64,000 nucleotides of DNA from Chiua virens (Eukaryota; Basidiomycota; Agaricomycetes; Boletales; Boletaceae), in the NCBI GenBank assembly GCA_019787685.1, contig JAHNUO010000023.1, positions 426,732 to 490,731 on the forward strand, read 5' to 3'. Both the position numbers and the translations under genes were made by a program. Positions 44,488 through 55,090 of this stretch are shown in pieces. Position 1 is the stretch's first letter. Each line of letters begins with the position of its first letter. The notes below the pieces were generated by a model. The model was not told the origin of the DNA. It saw only the letters and a program-made list of their open reading frames with translations, and ran no database searches.

Positions 44488-47199
44488 CTAAAAACCCAAG
44501 TCCATTTCGACAACAGTCTGATGGCTGTTACACTGTTTCTTTTCTCGGCAATGGGGGCATCCTTCCGTCCACGCCCGAGTAGACAAAGAGAATTGCTTCC
44601 CCGTGTTAGGGTTGCGCAGCGTAATCATCTGTGCTCCATCCGGGTAATCATCAGTAGTTGCACTCATAAGACAATGAAACGGTCTTCTGAGCAATAGATC
44701 AAAGTTTGCCCTGGCCAGAATCTGGACCTGAAGCATCACTTCGCCCGTACCAAAGTCTACGGATAGGTTCTCCAGTACCCCCACTGTTTTGTCAACGCTT
44801 GTGTTGGCGGATGACATATTCATCGTGTGATCCGACCGAATTGGGATACCAAGTGTCTCCCAGATACGTTTGGGCATCGCGACAATCTCGGACCCAGAGT
44901 CCAAGACGCATCAGATGGGTCATCCGGATTCTCCTATCTTGGCCTCGATTGACCGAAGGGGAAGACTGTGATGCGCCACTATGAGTCCGTCGTCGTTTCT
45001 GTTTATCCGGTCGCCGTATTCGCGTTCGATTGCAAACGGGTCGAGACCCGCGAGCTCGTTTACCTGCACAGCCTGAGTGGATAGGTTAGTCATTACTCGT
45101 TTAGTGGTGGTAAGGTCCCAAAATTGCTTTCAGAACTCTGGTGCTACCGCAAATAAATCTTTAACAGGCACGGGTATGCTCGTATCCAGGACTCGGTCCA
45201 ACACTCGTTGTGGAGCTGAGTCATCCTCGAGCGGAAACAAGTACCTATATTGCGTCGTAGGATTAAACGAAGGGTTAGTTTGTGCTGCACGGGAAGGAGG
45301 ATTGCTATTGTCGTTGGCACAACTAAAAGAAGAAGAACCGGACGGTCCGGCTATTGCAGATGCGGGTGCGGGTGACGAGGCCGGTGGGGAGCGTGATGGC
45401 GTAGATGAAGATGATGATTTGGGGTTAGCTTCTTTGGCGGTCTGTAACTCTGGTGAGATGATCTCCTCAGACACCGTGGCCGACCGACTGTTTAGTTTCC
45501 GAGGTGGCATATATACGCTGTCAAACCGGACACGTTTACCCTTTTCCTTGGTTGCCTTATCTGCCTGGAACGTAGCCCAAGCCTGTGCAATGTAGGGCTG
45601 GAAATCCGGGTCGGCTACTACGGATAGAGGTTCGCTTTCCTCGTCCGTTTCTGTGAGTGCAAAGGCAGCCGGTTCGATGTCTAGGACCACTGGTGTTCCC
45701 GGATGCGTGGATGATAGAATGCCTGCCGTGATATGTGGGGGTAAGTCCCTGGTAGTACTGCTGGATGACGTGGATGCGACAGGGGGGTGAACCGGTTGGC
45801 TATTAGCCCATGCGTAGTTGACACCGTCCTTGAAACATTGTCCGCCCGGCGCTCGAGGGATGTTAGAGCCGTCCGGCATGTAGAGCTTGTTATCAGACCC
45901 TCTGACCACCTTCGCCGTATTGAGGTATTCGATGCAGATGGGGCAAGAACGCATATAATGGCCGGGTCCACCGCAGAACTTGCAAGCGGACAAAGTAGGT
46001 GAGGTTTGGTTTGTCTCTACCTTCACTGTAGGAGCCGGTGAGTATGAGGGAATAGGTGCGGTTGGTCGATACGTTGATGCGGGTGGTGCAGGTATTTGAG
46101 CTGGTTGACGTGGCGGTTGATATGTAGAGGTGAACGGGGGGGGACTGAGCGTGGGGGTGAATGTTGGGCAAAATGTAGAACCCATTAGGAGAAAAGTGGC
46201 CACCTTCGTGGAATCATCCATGGAATACGGGTCGTTAGGGTGGTGATCCGGTAGTATGATACGTAACCGGTCACGGATCTCCCGCTGTAGCTCAGGTGGG
46301 AACATGTTTAGGTATAGGCCATTACGGTCGATGTCTGAGATTTTTTGGTTAGCAATTCATACGGAAGAGACCTTACGGAATGCTCGAGTATATTCCCCGA
46401 GCTCATCCTGGTTACGCATCTGCCCGCCGTGACACTTCTGAGCCAAGTACTCGAGGTCTGCGCGACCATATCGGTTCGTACCCTCACATCCGGGGTATAG
46501 TTTTTTAACTGCTGACATGAATGCGTCCCAATCCATCGGGTTGGCCATTGTTTCCGGCAGGGTTTGCCAGACCTCAGCTTCATCTAGGGCCACGTAGCGT
46601 AACACAGCTTTTACCTTGTTCGTCGGGGTAAGACCAGCCGCGTCGCCAAGGAATTCTATGTCCTCCAGGTAACGTGGTAACTCGGACGGCGTTTTTCCGT
46701 CAAATTTAGGGGCATTGGGTGTGCCTCGTAAAGGCATCTGGAAGGGTTGTTGCGCCATCGGGTTCTGTGGAGGTGGGGTAGGACAAGACGGTTGCGAAGG
46801 TGACGATACGGTTCGAGAAGGGGATGTAGGGGACGGGTTAAGTAGAGAAGATAAAGAAACGGACGAAGAGGATTTAGAAGATGGTGTAGAAGGGGTAGAG
46901 GAATGCAAGGACGGTAACGAAGGAAGAGTCGTTAGAGGAGATAGATCAGGGTCGGGTGAACGGTGTCGAGTAAAAGAGGCTTCCGGTTCAGAAGGAAAAT
47001 TAGTAAAACCGCCCGGGACAACAGGTGAATTGGGTGAATGTAGTGTGAAGGAGTCAATGCGGTTATGCCGCACTCTATCCGGGGTAACCGAAGTAAAAAG
47101 CTCGGTATTGGCAGAGATATCCGGATTTCTAAGACTTGAGAGTAGCTCGTCTACCTCTAGTCGCTCTGGTGTAGGCCTGAGCGATCTCGTCCTGACAAC
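44488..47199 (-). pseudogene. Gag-protease, copy 2
   Basis: Open from 47199 except for a few TGA codons: near 46362 in the gag domain, 45130 at the gag end, and two just before the protease DSG near 44905-44925. Each has CGA or another sense codon in copy 1. Gag and protease are one frame here because the codon that is TGA in copy 1 is CGA. Zinc knuckle CKFCGGPGHYMRSC and LDSGSEIVAMPK are present. No in-frame ATG occurs before 46758 (MAQQPF), although the upstream sequence looks coding. That implies a lost start, a spliced leader or initiation at 46758. It ends at TAG 44490-44488. Confidence 0.88.
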
Positions 47200-47210
47200 C
47201 TAAAAGAACC

Positions 47211-47227
47211 CCTCGCGGTGGGCTCCA
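47211..47227 (-). promoter_or_regulatory. Primer binding site of Gypsy copy 2
   Basis: Two bases inside the 5' LTR the minus strand reads TGGAGCCCACCGCGAGG. This starts with TGG and so would pair with a tRNA 3' end ...GGTGGGCTCCA. The unusual discriminator T would suit tRNA-Cys, but that is a guess. The same primer site follows LTR-C at 59356. Confidence 0.75.
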
Positions 47228-47229
47228 GT

Positions 47230-48116
47230 TGAAGAAATAAAGAACGGGCTGGTGTGACAGGAACAGGGTTAGTAGAACTGTCAGATAGAAAGAAAAGGGA
47301 TGGGCGCGAGTATGACTCGTCCCAAGGGGTTCTGAGGTTGGAGACGAAGTGTCAAGGCGTTGACAGGAGCTTTGAAAGCAATCCGGACGCGTTCCCAGGT
47401 GAAACCGTACGAAGGTTGACAAAACCGGCCGAAACGCGGACAGTCAGATAGTTCGGCGACAAGGCAGAGACTCGAGCACAACGGTGATCGAGTACGAGTA
47501 AGGGCGGATAGAAAAGATAGTTAAATGGGCGAGGCAACTTAGAACGTGAGAGAAAACGGGGATCCAAAGATAAAGTTTTTATTTACGAACACAAATTTTA
47601 TAGTCTCAGGTATTCCCCGGGACTTTTACAGCGGATAAAGTATCAAATAAATAAGGAAGGCGTACGTATACGGAGCCGACTCTCATGGAGATCGACCCGT
47701 GAAAAGGAAAACAATGTTCTGTCAAGATGGGATAAGGTTTGATCCGTGAATCAATGGACTACCTTTAAAATGTCGTACGACCTGACTATCCGTTCCTTAT
47801 AACCAATCGGATACATGTCGATAACATGGAACCGTCTAAAAAAAATATCTAAGAAGGTACGAAATAAAATAGAACTTGGACAAAAAGAGAGTTGATTAGT
47901 GTACGTCGTGCGATCCCGATCAAGCAACCCGATTCGGTCACCTCGCGTGAAAACATGTAAGAACGAAGAACAAAACATATGAATATGGGTTGGATCCACT
48001 CGGATGGACATGGGACCACGACGGACAGGTAGGACAATCGATATGGGCAATCTGGGTGTCCTGTAAACAAAGCGGGAACACGGGTTTATCACCTCAAGGG
48101 GTCATTGACTCCCACA
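47230..48116 (-). repeat. 5' LTR of Gypsy copy 2 (LTR-D)
   Basis: 887 bp, starting TGTGGGAGTCAATG on the minus strand. It drives transcription leftward. The inverted repeat plus TATA box lie near 47601-47630. It differs from the 3' LTR by a small number of mostly C/T or G/A changes. Confidence 0.93.
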
Positions 48117-48784
48117 GCGTGATTGACCACAGTTGTACAAGACTAACTGTGGAACTTATCAGAATGGTGGCCACAACATACCGCTGGTATTACCAAACTT
48201 GTAAGTGCTCACATCTTTATATCTTTATACATTATGACATGTCATTAGCAATGGGAAGACATCAGCAACTGGTGCTCATCTCTCAAAAAGAAGGCACACA
48301 TTGTTATTCATGAATGCTATCACTGGGACCCCCAAAATCAATGTGCAGCAAATGCTGATATTGCCAAAGTGCTTTTGGACCAAGGAGCATTTTTGAAGCA
48401 TGGGGTGGATGAGGATGTGAGTAGTCAACATTCAGTAATTAAAGGCTAACAATATTTATAGGGTCATACAAACAACCTCACACACCTTGCACTCTCTGGC
48501 CTTATCATCAATTTCTTTTACACTGGCCCCAGCTCTATGGGGAGCCTCTTTCCTGAAGTCTTCAGTGCTGAGGTTCCGTGTGCTGCTGTTGCATTTGCTG
48601 CCACAGCTGTACTAATCCATTTCTACACTACTGCTTGTACTGACATACCCTGCAGATCAAACTTGTGCTGGACAAGGTTGCCATTGAGGGCAAGGAAGTT
48701 ATGTTTAAGTGTGATATCTATGCTGATGGTTAGGTTGATATTCTTGGTTTAATGGGCAAGTGTGACATGAATGCAATGCATTGA
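48117..48784 (+). pseudogene. DUF6532 gene, 3' part
   Basis: Continues the frame of 36154-37291 with VIDHSCTRLTVELIRMV. A GTGAGT...TATAG intron near 48420-48461 follows, then NNLTHLALSGLIINFFYTG and SLFPEVFSAEVPCAAVAFAA, the conserved FFYTG and FPE-to-AATA core of the DUF6532 domain. Frame is lost after about 48630, and scattered stops follow. Split by Gypsy copy 2. Function unknown. Confidence 0.6.
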
Positions 48785-49285
48785 GCAAAGACAAAAGCAC
48801 TTTGTATGCAGTGGGTAAAGATTTTCAATGCCTTTAGTGATTGATATAACTGACATTCATGTCAGAAATGGTGGTGTGACAGCCACAATGACTGGTTTTG
48901 ATGTGGATCTTGATTAGATGTGATAATTAGGTTGAATGGCTGTGCCAGATTTATTCCTTATTAGGATTTCCCCTATTGTGAATTCAATATATGTCATGAA
49001 CTTTTATGATCTGTGTGACACTGTCCAATGTCCTAGTATGATATACTTTTAATTTCTAAGAGAGCTGTCTAGGTATACCACCAGACTGGTTAAGACTGGG
49101 CAAACCTGGGTACAAGCTGGACAGAGCTTGCCAGTTAGGTACCTTATTGGAGGTCACTGGACAGGGGAAGGCTGATTTGTTGATGTGGTTTAATGCAGTG
49201 ATCTTTAATGTTGAGCCTGACAAAGTCTAGCCACACTCTGGACTTGCAGGTGGGTTGTGTGTTTCCCAACATCACATGATGACAG
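48785..49285. other. No gene seen
   Basis: CpG-poor sequence, no convincing frame. It ends with acag, the left target copy of LTR-A. Confidence 0.4.
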
Positions 49286-50328
49286 TGAAGATAATAAATC
49301 CCAGCTGTAGTGTGGTACTCAGGGGGATTGAAATAGAAAAGAGGGTGAAGAAATGTGATTCCATTCAACCCAGGGACAACACTGAGTTGGTGAATGATGA
49401 GAAATGGTTTTTAAGTAGTCCGAGATGAATCCAGGGTGAATCCAGATTAAAATGGATGAAAAAGCAGACATGGCAGTCCAAATCCAGATCGAGAAAATAC
49501 AAGGTGAAACAACCTAGAATGAAGATTGAACTAGTAGTTGGATGAAGTGATGAGAGGGTGTTCAATCAAAGAGGCGAAAACTCCAAGAGAACTTTGTTAG
49601 AGTCCTCTGGCTTCAATTCATGGGATTTATATACTACATGGATGTTGGAGTTCTAATCTGAGTATGAACTACATAGATAAGACAGAGAGACATGATTGGA
49701 TGATAAGATGTGAATGTTATAAGTCATAGATAAGGTGTATAGCCTTGCACAGGTATCTGGTGGGTGTAAGTCATGATGAGTCGGAAATGAAAGATAAGAG
49801 AATGGGTTATGTTTGAGGCGATGATAATGTGGCAGCCAATAGGATATGATCCTGTGGATAGCCTTGACATCAGGCATAATGTAGAAGAAATTGAAGAGGT
49901 AATCTGTGTGAGGGAGGAAAGTTGAAATCGTAACACAAGGAGAGTGAGAGAAAACAAATGTTGACCAAAAACAATGTGAGACAGATGCACACGGGCAAAA
50001 GCTACTGTATTTTGTCAATACAGTGAGTTTTATAGTCCTCAGGAATACCCTCAGACCATCCTAAGTATGATTAAACTAAAAATCTCAGAACCAGAATCAC
50101 TAATCCTGCAAGGGTTGTGAGTACTAAGTATGGATAAAGTGAAATATAACAAAAGAAAATAAGGCAGAATAAAAGAAATGTGAAAACATAGATCTGAGTG
50201 AGCATGAGCATGTGGATGGGTGATACATATTAATGAGTCCAGACAAGCAGACAGATCAGGATCAGGATCAGGTGACAATGTGGTGCAGAAATGTACTATG
50301 CAAGCACAGGAAATACCTATTTCCTACA
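49286..50328 (-). repeat. LTR-A, second copy, with an internal insert
   Basis: The ends match the copy at 4987-5601 (TGAAGATAATAAATCCC ... TTTCCTACA). An extra block of about 440 bp at roughly 49505-49945 is absent from the first copy and contains a TATATACTACATGG stretch. The flanks are acag and atgg, both one CpG transition away from acgg. The inverted repeat and TATA box are near 50030-50056. Confidence 0.8.
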
Positions 50329-50432
50329 ATGGACTTATTACACCCCTGATAGGCCATTGCATAGGAGAACTTAGACTTGTATTTTGTCTGGTACCAGCTC
50401 ATGGGCAAACACCTTGGTAGAGCAGAAACTTC

Positions 50433-50717
50433 TTGGTATATGTGCATTGTTTCAACATTATTTCCCAGTATGGCCAGCAGTTTGACCCAACAACCACCAT
50501 GCATGTATTACAAAGTGTAAAGAGGACAAATGGCGAGTATCTTGGTGATGTCATTCCGCTAAGTCAGCTTCAGTCTCCTGCACAACTTGTCCTGTGCTTT
50601 AATAAATCCATGAATAAACATTTTTCTTCCAGAAACAGTCATGCAATTGCTGATGAATTCTGGCTCAACAAGTACTGGGACAAAGAAACATTCTACATGC
50701 TATCTGTACCTGAGTAG
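50433..50717 (+). pseudogene. Transposase C-terminal fragment (Plavaka-like class)
   Basis: The frame reads MHVLQSVKRTNGEYLGDVI, then PLSQLQSPAQLV and EFWLNKYWDKETFYML. The C-terminal LNKYxDKExFY block resembles the FYVNKY end of Plavaka and related basidiomycete transposases, in which a GDIIPL segment precedes it by a similar distance. Nothing upstream is recognisable. Fragment only; family call tentative. Confidence 0.35.
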
Positions 50718-51079
50718 GTACCCGGTTGGTACATTTGATTCACAATGGACATATTATTGGGCAACTACTGCAACTTGTTTACCTCTTCCTCTCTCAAACA
50801 AACTATGTATATGTCTAGATTTCTATATTCAAAGTAAAGTATTCAATACTCAGTGCTGTGGCATGCTATGAGTTCACAGCTTTCAAAGTCATTCATGTCT
50901 CTTTTATACACCACACTTGCATCCTTACTGTCCCTATCACCCACCTATTGTCTTTGATCTGAATTGCAGTCAATGACAATGCAAGGGAACAAGGCTTTTC
51001 CAGGCTTTATTGACACAACCACTTCTTGGCCCACCATCACCCCTCCTGCAAGACCACGAAATGTGCTGCAGGAATTAAC

Positions 51080-51505
51080 AAAGTTTGACATTCCTTTTCT
51101 TAAATACTCACCCTATATCGATCCTGTATACTTACCTAGGGTCAGATTGCCTTTAACAGTCCTGGGTTGTGCCCAGGACTATAATACCATGTTTTCTAAT
51201 ATTAAATATCATCTTTCTGTGTTCAGGAGATCACCTACCTACTCTCCTGTGTGTGAGTGGGCTGGATATCCTTCCTTTTGCCTTGTCCTATCATTTCTTC
51301 ATATCTCACCTCCTTAAATCAATCTCCTCATTGTCTCAACATCACCTGGATACTTTTTCATTGACCACTTTTCATTCTGGATTGTTTAGTAGCCTCTAGG
51401 ACTCATAGAAAAACCCAAATCCTTCAATCCCTTTGAGTATAACCCCCCTTTGGACAAACCTATCATCCCACCTTTCTTCTCACCACCTACTATTTGTTTT
51501 CTACA
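51080..51505 (+). repeat. LTR-C, 5'-truncated
   Basis: Aligns with the 3' 60 percent of LTR-C, from TTTGACATTCC to TTTTCTACA, including the inverted repeat and TATA box near 51158-51185. The next four bases are gcac, again consistent with a decayed gcgc target. Confidence 0.82.
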
Positions 51506-51841
51506 GCACTATGCACCCTCCTTGTACCCCATTTTCCTGTCACCACCTCACTATCTCAATCTTCATGGAATCACACACATGTTGTTCTTGTGCTATTCCC
51601 AAACTGGATTGTTGTTCTGTCAGAGTTCAGTAGGTTTTAGAGACCATTGCCTGGCTCCTGTCATCCCTTGAGAGGGATTTGACATCAGAATGACCGAAAT
51701 TTTGTCCTTAGTGAGCTTCTGAAGTTGCTGGAAGTAAGAGATTCATGCTTCAGTTTTCTGTCTTGAACCAATCTGTACTTGCGTGGATGCTGCACCACAG
51801 CATGTTTTTTGTGCTCTATTCAGTTCAAGATGTTGTATGTA
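51506..51841. other. No gene recognised
   Basis: Short frames only; host-like CpG-poor DNA up to the TA target of the Tc1 half-copy. Confidence 0.4.
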
Positions 51842-52780
51842 TAGTGACTCCCAAAACCGTTACAATGTTTAACCCCAATGCAGTGCATGAAGCACACTGC
51901 AAACACCCGTGGGAATATCACTTAGCATTGGTGAGACAAATGATAGTACACATTCCTGGCCGCCTATAGGTACCTGGATCATGTGATTTGACCAAGTGGC
52001 TGAGGAGATATGGCCAATTTAAAACAGGAACTACATTGCAACAGTTTGGTCACTTTTGTTAATAGATAGGGTATTTGGTATATATCAATACTTGGTGTAT
52101 CCTCCTTTGGCTTTAAGCACTGCCTCAATCCCCCTAGGCATCCTTTCAATCAATTTCTGACACATCTTAGCTGGTATCTTGTCCCATTCCTCCTGAGACC
52201 TTTTCCATAACTCCTCTATCCCCTTAGGAGGGTTTTCATACTCTGCAAGCTTCCTTTTGAGGTAAAGCCAGATATGTTCTATGGGGTTAAGATCTAGAGA
52301 CTGTGCAGGCCATACCATAGTCCTGAAATCCTGTTTTTCTAGCCACTCCTTGACCCTTCTGCAAGTATGCTTTGGGTCATTGTCCTGTTGAAAGATGGTA
52401 TCAGGAGAATTAAGACCATAAAACTCTAGGGAAGCCTGGAGCTCATTCTTCAAAATTTGAAGGTAAAGGTCACTATCTATCCTACCATCAATCTTAGTGG
52501 CATACCCAATGCCATCCCAAGTCATACAGCCCCATAACATTAGAGAACCCCCTCCAAACTTGAGAGTTCCTTCAACCAACCTATCAATAAGGCCCTCTCC
52601 TGCCTTTTTCCATGCCCATTTGTGACCATCTGACCCAAGGCAATTGATCTTAGTCTCATCAGACCATATCACCTGTTTCCAGTCCTCCAGAGTTCAATAT
52701 TTATGAGCATGGGCAAAGTCCAACCGAGCCTTGCGATGCTTGGAGGGCAGGGGCACTCATTGTATCCTTCTTTTACCATG
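51842..52780 (-). mobile_element. Tc1/mariner half-copy, left arm
   Basis: The outer end is TAGTGACTCCC after TA (an expected CAGTG with C-to-T). The TIR covers about 51842-52058. The transposase C-terminal two thirds is at 52672-52085 (IWSDETKI, QQDNDPKHT, NPIEHIW). Upstream codons extend to about 52780, but a TGA stands just before TLEDWK. The N-terminal HTH region and the other TIR are missing. The first 883 bp are repeated in inverted orientation at 57771-58655. Confidence 0.88.
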
Positions 52781-52919
52781 GACCTTCATCTTTGGTGGTT
52801 CCATTTCCCAATGTCTTCACCACCAAAGTCCTAGAAGTAGTCATCTGTTTAGTGGCAATAGTGATATTCAGGTCACATTTATATTGGGTCTATCTACTAA
52901 TGTGTTTGTTCACAGCTGT

Positions 52920-53137
52920 GAGCTGCTATCAACAAATATGTGGCAATCAGCACCCACAAGGACCACAAGTTCAAATACTCTATGCAATTTGCTATCAATA
53001 ACAATCCAAGGCATGCTGCAAAAACAAAGGCACTGAGAGTCAAGTGGGCAGAGTCTGCCAAGTATGTTCTACAATTTGCCAATGAACCTGGCAATATCAT
53101 TACATTCAAGGATGATTTCATGCCAATTCTCAACTAA
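52920..53137 (+). pseudogene. Unrecognised exon-like fragment
   Basis: After a candidate acceptor (TTTGTTCACAG) the frame reads AAINKYVAISTHKDHKFKY, then KALRVKWAESAKYVLQF to a TAA at 53137. The composition looks coding, but I cannot assign a family. It lies between the left Tc1 arm and the intact Tc1 element. Confidence 0.3.
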
Positions 53138-53319
53138 TCTGCCACCTGCTTTGGTTATAGTGTAGCCACACAACATTTGTTCCTGATTTATTCTTGTTTC
53201 ATGGTTCCTGAGGGTTCCTGCCCTATTTTGATTACTTTCTCAGCTGTAAAATAAACATCCTGTTGCCAATGTTACTATTTTGGTTGTTTTCTGACATGTC
53301 CATGTAATTGTATCAAGTA

Positions 53320-54912
53320 CAGTGAGCAACAAAACTGATGCAATGTTTGTAGCATTTTGATTGAAGCATGAATATTGAGAGCCCTGTTGATGCTAGACCC
53401 CCTAACCTAGGTACCATTGGAAAGCCCTGATCAAGGGCTTTCCAATGGTATATGGGTTTATTATGTAATTCTTACTATATCGGGAAATATTTCGAAATTG
53501 GTATGAGGTACTCATTGCATCAGTTTTGTTGCTGGTATAAGGGTATCACAGATTAGTATGAAGTGTATCCTCCTTTGGCCTTGATGACCTCCTGAACTCT
53601 TCTAGGCATGCTCTCAATCAATCTCTGACACTCCTCCACCCCAATCTTATACCATTCCACTTTAATCCTCTCCCAAAGTTCCAATATCCCCTTAGCTGGC
53701 TCAGGATACTCTGCAAGTCTTCTTTTGAGAAGAAACCATAGGTGTTCTATGGGATTAAGGTCTGGAGACTGAGCAGGCCATACCATGACCTCAAATTCAT
53801 GGTCATCAAGCCACTCCCTAGCCTTCCTACTGGTGTGCTTGGGGTCATTATCCTGCTGGAAGATAATGTCTTCTGGGGAAAATCCATAATCCACCAGAGT
53901 TTGTTGGAGTTCATCCTCCAAGATCTGCACATAGAGATCAGCATCCATCTTACCATCAATCTTGCAAGCCATTCCAACACCTTCCCAGGTCATACAGCCC
54001 CATAGCATCACTGATCCTCCCCCAAACTTAACTGTTCCCTCCACAATCCTGTCACTAAGACCCTCTCCTGCCCTTTTCCATGCCCATTTCCTGCCATCTG
54101 ACCCAATGCGATTGATTTTGGTCTCATCTGACCATATAACTCGCTTCCAGTCCTCAACAGTCCAATGCTGATGGCTTAGAGCAAAGTCCATCCTTGCTCT
54201 CCTATGACGCTGGGCAAGAAAAGGGCGTTTTTGCTTCACTACAGCCTTCATACCAGCTTTTTTCAAGTGGCGGTGGATGGTCTGGGGGGAGATAGAATGG
54301 TTCTTCACTTCTTGAAGTGTTTTGGTCACCTGAACTGCATTCTCAGCCTTCCCAGATCCAATAAGACGAATAGCATGACGTATATCGGTAGGAGAAATGA
54401 TGGAAGGACAACCACCAGAGGCTTTGGGTAGGTTGGGAAGATGTTTGGACCTGAGTCTACTAATAGTAGATTGATTGAGACCAGTAGATTGAGCAATTTG
54501 ATGGGTTGATTGTCCCAATTCCAAGAGAGAGATGATATGATGAGTTTGGTCAACTGAGAGAGATTTCATGATGATGGTTGTGGACAAAGTGATAGTGTGT
54601 GTGTTTGTTTGTATCATGTTGAACTTATTGCATGTCACATGATCCATTGCTTATGTAATAACCACTTGCAATATGCATTTTGAATACTTTAGAGTGTCAG
54701 CAACAAAACTGATGCAATGAGTACCTCACATCAATTTCGAAATATTTCCAGATATAGTAAGAATTACATAATAAACCCATATACCATTGGAAAGCCCTGA
54801 TCAAGGGCTTTCCAATGGTACCTATGTTAGGGGGTCTAGCATCAACAGGGCTCTCAATATTCATGCTTCAATCAAAATGCTACAAACATTGCATCAGTTT
54901 TGTTGCTCACTG
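53320..54912 (-). mobile_element. Tc1/mariner element, apparently complete
   Basis: 1,593 bp flanked by TA (53318-53319 and 54913-54914). TIRs of 215 bp (53320-53534 and 54698-54912) start CAGTGAGCAACAAAACTGATG. Each holds a perfect 16-bp hairpin (ACCATTGGAAAGCCCT and its complement, loop GATCA). The transposase frame between them is open. The best candidate in the window for an element able to move. Confidence 0.93.
53553..54569 (-). CDS. Tc1-type DD34E transposase
   Basis: 338 aa from ATG 54569 (MKSLSVDQTHHIISLL), chosen because the Tc1 N-terminal helix-turn-helix starts there; the frame is open to 54647 upstream. Residues 1-50 are an HTH (LGQSTHQIAQSTGLNQSTIS), followed by a second HTH region with KTLQEV and TIHRHLKKAGM. 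The catalytic triad is Asp in IWSDETKI, Asp in IFQQDNDPKHT and Glu in NPIEHLW, with exactly 34 residues between the last two. The C-terminus is VIKAKGGYTSY. It cuts and rejoins DNA at TA. The full length matches the family, no stop or shift is visible, and the TIRs are intact. Confidence 0.93.
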   Translation of the reverse strand: MKSLSVDQTHHIISLLELGQSTHQIAQSTGLNQSTISRLRSKHLPNLPKASGGCPSIISPTDIRHAIRLIGSGKAENAVQVTKTLQEVKNHSISPQTIHRHLKKAGMKAVVKQKRPFLAQRHRRARMDFALSHQHWTVEDWKRVIWSDETKINRIGSDGRKWAWKRAGEGLSDRIVEGTVKFGGGSVMLWGCMTWEGVGMACKIDGKMDADLYVQILEDELQQTLVDYGFSPEDIIFQQDNDPKHTSRKAREWLDDHEFEVMVWPAQSPDLNPIEHLWFLLKRRLAEYPEPAKGILELWERIKVEWYKIGVEECQRLIESMPRRVQEVIKAKGGYTSY

Positions 54913-54914
54913 TA

Positions 54915-55090
54915 TATAAGAGCCTTAGTCTGCAACTCTGTTGAGACAACTAATTTGTGACTGACTATATTTTCAACTTATTCTTCACAGACCTATAGGT
55001 CTTGGAATATCTGGAATACTAGGCAGCTCTCTTTGGAGTCTGTGTTACTATATCCATTTATATAGCTCTACACAGATTATTGTTTGTTTG
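54915..55090. other. Unassigned spacer, possibly an LTR end
   Basis: Sequence TATAAGAGCCTTAGTC onward is reminiscent of a transcript start region of an LTR, and the gag-like relic follows within 700 bp. Nothing firm. Confidence 0.25.

Larger units (their letters stand above)
37292..48116 (-). mobile_element. Gypsy-type LTR retrotransposon, copy 2 (full length)
   Basis: 10,825 bp including a 733-bp LTR-B insertion. It has two LTRs of 886-887 bp differing at few sites, a primer binding site, gag-pro, pol, an antisense gene, and target copies gcat (37288-37291) and gcgt (48117-48120). The near-identity of the LTRs means it inserted recently. Several in-frame stops correspond to CGA in copy 1, so it is full length but inactive. 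Confidence 0.95.
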
